Positions 57,558 to 64,000 of a DNA stretch of 64,000 nt are shown here, piece after piece (position 1 is the first letter of the stretch; each line of letters starts with the position of its first letter). Under the pieces are notes generated by a model. That model worked only from the letters and a program-made list of their open reading frames with translations, made no database searches and was not told the origin of the DNA. The position numbers were made by a program, and so were the translations under genes. The DNA lies in contig CM041782.1 in assembly GCA_023374045.1 (NCBI GenBank), positions 249,765,882-249,829,881 on the forward strand, written 5' to 3'. This DNA comes from Limonium bicolor. Its lineage: Eukaryota > Streptophyta > Magnoliopsida > Caryophyllales > Plumbaginaceae.

Positions 57558-58239
57558 CAAACTTCTTAATTTTAACTTTGTTTAATTTAAGAAAGAGGGC
57601 TTAACTTGAAAGTTTTTATTTATGGCTTTTATTACATTGTTTATTTACCTTTGTGCGCAATTTAAATTTCTGAACCTTTGCATCATATGAGAGCGAGGGT
57701 CCATGCAAACCAATTTCACCTCGGGACCCGTTTGAGGGTCCCCTGTCAAGGACTCACACCTTTTAGGTGATGTGAATAAGTGGGGGAAAAGAGGAGGGTG
57801 TCGTCTAACCACACCCCTTAATACCTGGGCTTTAGCCCCAAGCATTTTCCTGGCAGTACCCTTACCTAGCCCTTTGTTTGGTCAGTCAAAGACCCAACCG
57901 TAGACGCACACCTTCAGGTGATGTGAAAAAAGTGGGGAAGCCCAAAGAGAATAGCGTGCAAGCCCTATTCCTTTGTGGTGACCTGAGCTAGCGCCCCAGC
58001 CCTCTTCGGATTGATCCATACCCATAATCAAGGTCGTCGGGTGAGGACATTTTGAATTTGTGTGGAACTTTGTTTGCTCTTGTGATTGGCCCATAACTAG
58101 ACTTAGAACGGATAGGGAATCATCCCACAGTTGGCTCAACCCAGTTTGAAGTCTCAGTTGTTTGGGCCTATAAGCAAAGTTGAGTGCTGATTGATATCCT
58201 GTATGTGGTTTTTTTGATAAAAACAGAAGAGGAGTCCAT

Positions 58240-59448
58240 GGCCCATGCTTCGAATTCATCAAATCCTGTGACAGAACTATGAAGGATGTGTTCAATTGGT
58301 CAGAGAAGGTCAATAAGTTGTCTATCCCCCACACTCTAGCATATCTATCCAGACACGATTGCATGAAGATTTCCTGAGAGCAGCTATTAACCATTGGGAT
58401 CCGGTTGAACTCTTTCAAGTTTGGAGATAACGAGCTAACTTTACTACCTGAGGAGTTTGAACGCACTTCTAGGGCCATACCCTAGCTAGCCCAGTAGTAC
58501 CTAACTTGACACCCTCACCGGTCGAGGCCCATCCATTTACTTGGGCTAAGTCCGACCCAGTTGCTAGGAATGGTAGGGCCCGAGGGATTGCCGGTGGAAA
58601 CTCTTTCAGACTTCGTTGCCTCTGATTTCTTTAGAGCACAAGAGGAACTTTCTCGATCTCGCCATGCTGGCATAGTACCACTTCAGAACCCCATACATGG
58701 CTATACACCGAAAAGTTTTCCCTTTGCTTCTACAGGTTCGAGCTGGTTTCGCCTTGGGACCATTGAGAGTCGCACAGATTATTCAGAGTCTGGATTCATG
58801 GCCCAAGTCAAAGGATACCCCTTACTTCTTCGAAGGAAGCATTTATCTTCTGCAAGTCTGGCTTCTCGAGCGGCTCAAGCTTATTCCTGAGTATAACCAA
58901 ACGTTCAAGATCCAGCATCTCCCTAGAAGGTGTGCCCCCGAGGAGCCGGTTGATGGATGGCCGGCCTTTTTGAACTCCATACGGCAGGGATATCAAGTTC
59001 GATGGACGGTCTCAGCTTGGAAATTGAAGGAGTTCGAATGTGTGGAGGTTACTACGGAGGGATCTCGTTACCCGGTTTTGAGAGCTTTCATGTCATCCAC
59101 CCGTGGCATTCCAGCCGTCAGATTGGGCGAGCCCAGAGCCGACCCAAGGGTTCGTTATATGAAGCGCCAAGGAAAGCATACGATCATGAGGCTCTTCATG
59201 CGATCATGATGGATCGACTCGAAGGGGAGGTTCAAGTGGTGAAGCCCCTGGCACCTGAAGACTTGGAGCTCTCAGCAAGTTATCGGAAATGCTATACTGT
59301 CGAAAGGAGAGGTAGATACATTAAATGGAAAAAAGGAGGGGGTAGCCGAGCCCAAGAGTTGTCAAGAGGAAGCTTGCATTTTAGACATTTAATCCTAGGC
59401 ATTTCTGTTTTCTTAGAACTCTTAAATTATTTTTCTTTAATTTCGAGA
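58240..59448 (+). pseudogene. Decayed ORF1 of the Tat/Ogre-like element (plant mobile domain-like)
   Basis: Several overlapping frames together look like one protein broken by frameshifts and stops. In order: FKFGDNELTLLPEEFERT (near 58415-58470), VETLSDFVASDFFRAQEELS (near 58600), LDSWPKSKDTPYFFEGSIYL (near 58790-58850), KLKEFECVEV, then LHAIMMDRLEGEVQVVKPLA (59190-59250) and CYTVERRGRYIKWKKGG. Ogre elements carry an ORF1 of unknown function upstream of gag. This resembles the plant mobile domain (aminotransferase-like) type. No gag or pol follows in the window. Function unknown. Confidence 0.6.
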
Positions 59449-59522
59449 TGAACAAAGAGAATATTTTGTTTGCTTAGTTCTTTAATTTAATCAGTTAATT
59501 TTCGGAAAAAAAAAAAGAGGCC

Positions 59523-59559
59523 GTCCGTGACCCCGGAAGTGCGTCCGTGGGCCCCGGAC
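59523..59559 (+). promoter_or_regulatory. Internal palindrome pair upstream of the second accessory gene
   Basis: GTCCGTGACCCCGG is followed by GTCCGTGGGCCCCGGAC: two hairpins in a row with the same arms as LTR array F. It lies inside the element, after an A-run at about 59505-59516. Confidence 0.82.
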
Positions 59560-60358
59560 GTTGACGCAGACGCGTTTTGACCGCCAAACGGCCGCCATTT
59601 CGATTAGTGGCTTACTCACCCGATTCAATCGGGATTTCTCCCAAATTCACCATTTTTGTTTCAGCAAATCCATTCTCAAACCCTTAACTTCTCTCCCCCA
59701 TATCTCACTCGTTTCTTGACCAAATCACTCCATTCCACCGCCATTTTAGTCACAAAAATTCTCTTTTGATTCTAAGCATTTCCATACCAAGGATCTCCCC
59801 ATTTCGAGCACTTACGAGGGTGGAAACTCGCATCCGAATCCAGTCGAGGTGGACCTTCGAGGACCAGATGTGTAGCTCTCAACTTCCAATCAGAATCTTC
59901 TTCCACCATTGCATTTGGGGTAAATTTCTTTCACAATTTGACTACTCTTTGTCCAGTTTGGTGAAGAAACGAAGAAAAACAAAATTTGGAGCAAGGAAGA
60001 AGACGACAATGGTGGTTCTCGGGTCAAATTTCAAAGTTTGATTTTTTATGTTTTAAATGGCCAACTAGCTTTAAAACGGACATTTTAAAACGTGAAAAGT
60101 TCGTTTGGAGGTTAAAACTGCTTGTAACTGCCAAGAGTCGCCCGTTTAAGTTTAGTGCGTTTTAGTGCGAAATGAGGTTCTCGCGTTTCTAGCTCGTGGA
60201 ATGTTTAAAATTTGCATGAGTGGTAGATCCTAGGACTGATTATATGGTGTGGGAGTGCATTTTTGAAAGCACGGGATTCATGAAAATTTAGGGGAAACTC
60301 TGCCAAAATTCTTGCAAAATTATATGTCTTTTATTTTTGTTGAATCCTTAGGCATATC
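59560..60358 (+). promoter_or_regulatory. Leader and possible 5' intron of the second accessory gene
   Basis: 59690-59730 is CT-rich. A candidate donor GGGGTAAATTTC is near 59917, and a pyrimidine tract with TTAG ends at about 60351, seven bases before the ATG at 60359. The layout copies that of 45396-46210. A 91-codon ORF at 59766-60041 is not convincing. Confidence 0.5.
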
Positions 60359-61602
60359 ATGGAAGGTCGTAGGAGTTCCCTAGGGTAGCTGAGGCTGGGG
60401 CATCAGGCTCTCAGCCATGTCGCAGGCGCCGCAGAGAGACATCCCCTACCTATGACCATACCCGCTTCAGAGGAGCGGCAGCAGGAGCGCTGGTTTTATT
60501 GAGAATCAGGATTTCCATCCAGCAGGAGCGTCTCTTCAGCGATGAGGTAATCGCCACTTTCGATTTCGATCACCTGTTTCAGCACCTTCACTGGGTGGGG
60601 TTGCTAACCTGCCCGAGGAGTTACATCAGGGAGTTAGTCATAGAGTTCTATGCTAACTTGGACCAGGATGAGACCGGGGCCAATGTATCCTATGTGCGTG
60701 GTCCGCCCATCGCTGTAGGGTTAGAGGATTTTGTGCACTTTTACGGCCTGCATCCTAGCTTCCCTGAGCATAGAGGATTCGAGATGATAGCAGCTTCAGA
60801 GAGTGAGGCACGCCAGTTCTATTTACAGCACTCCACCTTGTCAGAGCGTGTTCGCTCTTCTACGAGGGATCAGCCGAGGAAGTAGGTGATCCTTCCCTCT
60901 GCTCTACCCACCGCTTTAGACAGGGTACTCCTGGAGGTTCTGTCCCATAACGTGCTGCCAAAAGCACGCAATGATGTCTCTGCCCGCTATTGCTTCTTCA
61001 TGAGATACATTCAGCGCCCACCCGATTCAGAGGAGGGTTTGATCCCACTATCGGTCTTGATGAGAGACCATCTGATGACGGCAGCTCGGGTTGGACGCCA
61101 TGCTTTAGTCTACCCGGGTTTCATCCAGTGGCTATGCGAATGCGCACAGGTCCCGATGGGGGATGACGATTGGGAGCCTCTATATCCTACCTACACCATG
61201 GAGATGCTGAGGTCCCTTGGCTACTCAGCCGATCAGGGTTGGGCCTTCCCACAGCAGGCTAGAGTCTTTTCTAAGAGACCAGTCCGGCCCAGGCAGAGGC
61301 AGCAGGTACCGGAGCCCGAGGACATCCCACACCACGAGGACCCATCAGGAGGATACACCTACCAGGGTGAGGGGTCGAGCTACATGGGCACCGAGTACCC
61401 TACACCACTCTCCTCCTACTATGCCCTACCGCCTCCACCACCGCAGCCGGCTACGCTTGAGAGCTTACAGAGGGATATCAGATCTCTTCACATTACTCAG
61501 GGTCGTATGGAGCGTAGGCAGATACGCATGGAGGGCCGTATGGACGATTTCATGACTCATATGTACTCGGCCTTTCCACGTCCACCTCCTCCACAGCCGT
61601 AG
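60359..61602 (+). pseudogene. Second accessory protein (putative plant transposon protein-like) in the Tat/Ogre-like element
   Basis: The ATG at 60359 opens only nine codons before a stop. The main frame is open from 60499 to 61602 apart from one TAG at 60883. It contains FDFDHLFQHLHWVGLLTCPR, VIEFYANLDQD, VRGPPIAVGLEDFVHFYGLH, then RVLLEVLSHNVLPKARND, a Pro-rich stretch (61420-61450) and a Met/Arg-rich coiled tail. The order of motifs (W-containing block, (E/R)FYAN or MFYAN, then LL..NVLP) matches the accessory ORF at 46211, so both probably belong to one family. The Arg-rich part around 60420-60440 (CRRRRRE) recalls a nuclear-localisation patch. Function unknown. Confidence 0.65.
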
Positions 61603-63130
61603 TTTTAGGACTTCATATTTTCTCTACGTATTTTATGATTAGGATGCTGTCTTTTCTTTTAGCTGTATTGCCTGACATGAGCTCTCTTTCGATGTTTTTG
61701 TGCTTTGACATTTGCTGCATGTTTCGTTTAGTGTTATTCGAGGAATCTCTTGCATGTAGAAAATCATTGTCCGTTATTACAAGTTAGGTATGCATCTTTG
61801 TTGTCAAAACAAGGCCAAAGAAAAATAATCTCATCATTTCACCCACCCTCATCATAACCCTCATATGTGTCTCACCAATCCGCTTTCTTAACATTTCACC
61901 AAATACATAAAGCCACAAATTTGATGTTACAAAATCACCCTTCACCTCGTCACAGGAATATCTCATCACCATTACACGCACTGCCATCGTCCACAAATTA
62001 CTTGGGTATCCAAAAGGTTTGTTGAGTAAACCCCACAGCAATACTGGGGGCAATCTGAGTTAAGGAACAATAACGTTTATTTATTTTGTGCAAGCAAGTC
62101 TCTGAGTGAACATTTCGTGAGAGTGCCTTGAGCGGTAAAACCAAGAGCGAAAGAGCGTGTCATTTTTACACGACTCGAGAGAGGCTACATTCAAAGGTGA
62201 GGTAAACGGCATGACTCCAACCGAAGGAGATAATTTGTAAATTTACGTTTAAACCTATGAAAAGTAACAAAGAACGGATACACAACTATCAGGAATGACG
62301 AAGCACCTAGGTATAGCGCCACACAGCCAAAAAGCTTGTGAACCCTGACATTACACCCTAGGCACCCCCGCTGAGCTTTTCATATATGACCTCTTTTACA
62401 ACACTACAAGCTCCACAAATAAGCCAGCCAGTGATGAATAACCGACCCGGTGACCAAAGGAAGCAAGGAGCCCGACTTCCGAACAACAACTTCACAAGTT
62501 CAAAGAAGCAAAATTGCTACCAGCGTGACGAAACGATCCGTAAATGGTCCCAAAGTGACAAAGGATCCAAACGAGCTAATGTTAAAAACAGCTCTCAAAG
62601 TTCAAAACCGGGAAACACAAGAACCCCGAAGGAAAGGAGATTCAAAGAAAGGCAAACCTGAAAAGCCTCGAAGAAATCCAAAATCAGAAAAAAGAAAGAA
62701 GACGCAAGGAACAATCCAAAAGTTCCAAGTCCCAAGTTCATAAGCGAAGTCATCACGAAGTAGCCAAACGGCTTCAAGGCAAAGAAGACAAGTCCGAGAA
62801 ACGGTGCAAGTTGCAGCTTGGGTCATCCTTAAAGCTCCACATATCCTAAACAATCCTCCACTATCCTATTGTCATTCATCACACCCCATAGCCACGTTAT
62901 AAGCTCAAAAGACTTCCGACTTAGTAGTTGTGTATCCGATCATGTGAAAGTAGTAGGTTGAATGCGTAAATCTAACAAGTGTCAAATTCAATGGTTGAGA
63001 AGTTGTGACCGTAAGCGAGAAACGAGTGCAAACACCAAACACGTCGAGTGTAGGTTAGGAAGCACCACATCAAAACACAAGCGTTGACCCTGTGAGGATG
63101 AGATTTGTTCGCACGTTTAATCAAAGAAAA
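61603..63130 (+). other. Non-coding region after the accessory gene
   Basis: I see no gag, pol or other domain. CTGGGGGCAATCTG near 62044 resembles the polypurine tract seen at 18671. A Lys/Ser-rich ORF (62386-62743 in two frames) is low complexity. ORFs on the minus strand (61784-62053, 62972-63280) have no recognisable content. Confidence 0.5.
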
Positions 63131-63229
63131 TACCGGGGGCAATCGATCGTTCCGGTCGATCGCCATAAACTCTAGCTCAGATTGTCTTAAGGGAAAGTAC
63201 TGGGGGCAATTGTTGGTTCCAACAATTGC
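63131..63229 (+). repeat. Two polypurine-like motifs, each followed by a palindrome
   Basis: TACCGGGGGCAAT (63131) is followed by CGATCG-TTCCGGT-CGATCG (63144-63162). TACTGGGGGCAAT (63198) runs into a perfect inverted repeat at 63206-63229 with 11-bp arms GCAATTGTTGG and CCAACAATTGC and a 2-bp centre. The second could be an LTR start (TGTTGG...). Confidence 0.6.
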
Positions 63230-63279
63230 TGTGACAACGCCAATGGGAACCCGAAGCCCAAACATCACCACCGCCATCA

Positions 63280-63510
63280 TACATCACACAGGCTCACATA
63301 AGCCCTTACTTTCACATCATACAGGCCCGTCCTAAGCCCTACCTCCACATCCAAACATTCACACGCTCGTCCTAAGCCCTTCCTCCACATCAAATTCCCT
63401 CAGGCCCGTCTTAAGCCCTACCATCTCCAGGTTTGACATAAACCCTAATCCTTCTACATCCATTTAGACCCATCATACGTTTTACTCACTTTCACTTAGA
63501 GTAACCTTTA
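63280..63510 (+). repeat. Diverged forerunner units of the 30-bp repeat
   Basis: AGGC(T/C)CGTC(C/T)TAAGCCCT words recur irregularly near 63322, 63366 and 63402. They share GGCYCGTC-TAAG-CCT with the regular array that follows. Confidence 0.6.
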
Positions 63511-63636
63511 GGCTCGTCGTAAGACCTAGGTCCGTCTTCAGGCTCGTCATAAGACCTAGATCCATCTTTAGGCTCGTCATAAGACCTAGATCCATCCTTA
63601 GGCTCTTCATAAGACCTAGGTCCATCTTTAGGCTCG
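63511..63636 (+). repeat. 30-bp tandem repeat running into the assembly gap
   Basis: GGCTCGTC or GGCTCTTC starts units at 63511, 63541, 63571, 63601 and 63631, exactly 30 bp apart, each followed by TAAGACCTAG and TCC(A/G)TC. The sequence stops inside the fifth unit. Confidence 0.95.
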
Positions 63637-64000
63637 NNNNNNNNNNNNNNNNNNNNNNNNNNNNNNNNNNNNNNNNNNNNNNNNNNNNNNNNNNNNNNNN
63701 NNNNNNNNNNNNNNNNNNNNNNNNNNNNNNNNNNNNNNNNNNNNNNNNNNNNNNNNNNNNNNNNNNNNNNNNNNNNNNNNNNNNNNNNNNNNNNNNNNNN
63801 NNNNNNNNNNNNNNNNNNNNNNNNNNNNNNNNNNNNNNNNNNNNNNNNNNNNNNNNNNNNNNNNNNNNNNNNNNNNNNNNNNNNNNNNNNNNNNNNNNNN
63901 NNNNNNNNNNNNNNNNNNNNNNNNNNNNNNNNNNNNNNNNNNNNNNNNNNNNNNNNNNNNNNNNNNNNNNNNNNNNNNNNNNNNNNNNNNNNNNNNNNNN
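63637..64000. other. Assembly gap
   Basis: All bases are N to the end of the window. The true length of the gap cannot be seen. Confidence 1.

Noticed and set aside
57882..58478. 198-codon minus-strand ORF
   Set aside because: It lies opposite the ORF1 trace of the Tat/Ogre-like element and has no recognisable domain.
62386..62743. Lys/Ser-rich overlapping ORFs of 91 and 97 codons
   Set aside because: Low-complexity, two frames open over the same purine-rich DNA, no domain.

Overview
This window looks like nuclear DNA from a flowering plant, probably a eudicot, in a repeat-dense intergenic block. It is AT-rich and consists almost entirely of LTR retrotransposons that are truncated, inverted and nested in each other. 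I found no intact host gene, no bacterial-type operon, no rRNA or tRNA gene and no CRISPR array. Bases 63637-64000 are an assembly gap.

Layout: 1-3509 is the 3' part of a plus-strand chromovirus (Tekay/Del-like Ty3-gypsy) LTR. It abuts 3510-6223, a minus-strand spliced gene of the 'putative gypsy-type transposon' family that the LTR truncates. 6224-7160 is a promoter-like segment with palindromes. 7185-10057 is a minus-strand Tekay-like LTR piece. 10058-12000 is AT-rich with a degenerate tandem repeat. 12000-13020 is a minus-strand LTR-like segment with a TATA box. 13020-18681 is the long, largely non-coding 3' region of a Tat/Ogre-like element whose 3' LTR is 18682-21332. 21335-22250 holds two truncated LTR pieces in inverse orientation. 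22275-25667 is a plus-strand Tekay-like protease-RT-RNaseH-integrase-chromodomain frame broken only by stop codons, followed by its truncated 3' LTR (25947-29455).

29456-55732 is a minus-strand Tekay-like tandem structure (internal region, shared LTR, second internal region). Its shared LTR is split by an Athila-like element (37246-51941). That element carries gag, pol, an accessory gene in the envelope position and two LTRs, and its own 3' LTR contains a further inverted solo LTR (48847-50461). At 55733 a Tat/Ogre-like element enters the second internal copy. It shows an LTR, a tRNA-Arg-type primer site, a decayed ORF1 and an accessory gene, then non-coding DNA and a 30-bp tandem repeat that runs into the gap.

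The most interesting signal is not a gene. LTRs of several unrelated lineages (Tekay-like, Athila-like, Tat/Ogre-like) each carry an array of palindromes built from GTCCG/CGGAC or GACCG/CGGTC half-sites. The full unit is usually two direct half-sites followed by one inverted half-site, in the LTR sense. The sequence outside the half-site core differs between lineages. In the Athila-like element, and more weakly in the Tat/Ogre-like one, a second copy lies inside the element just upstream of a leader-intron-ATG unit for an accessory protein. Those two accessory proteins resemble each other. This suggests a shared regulatory module, which is an inference from sequence alone.
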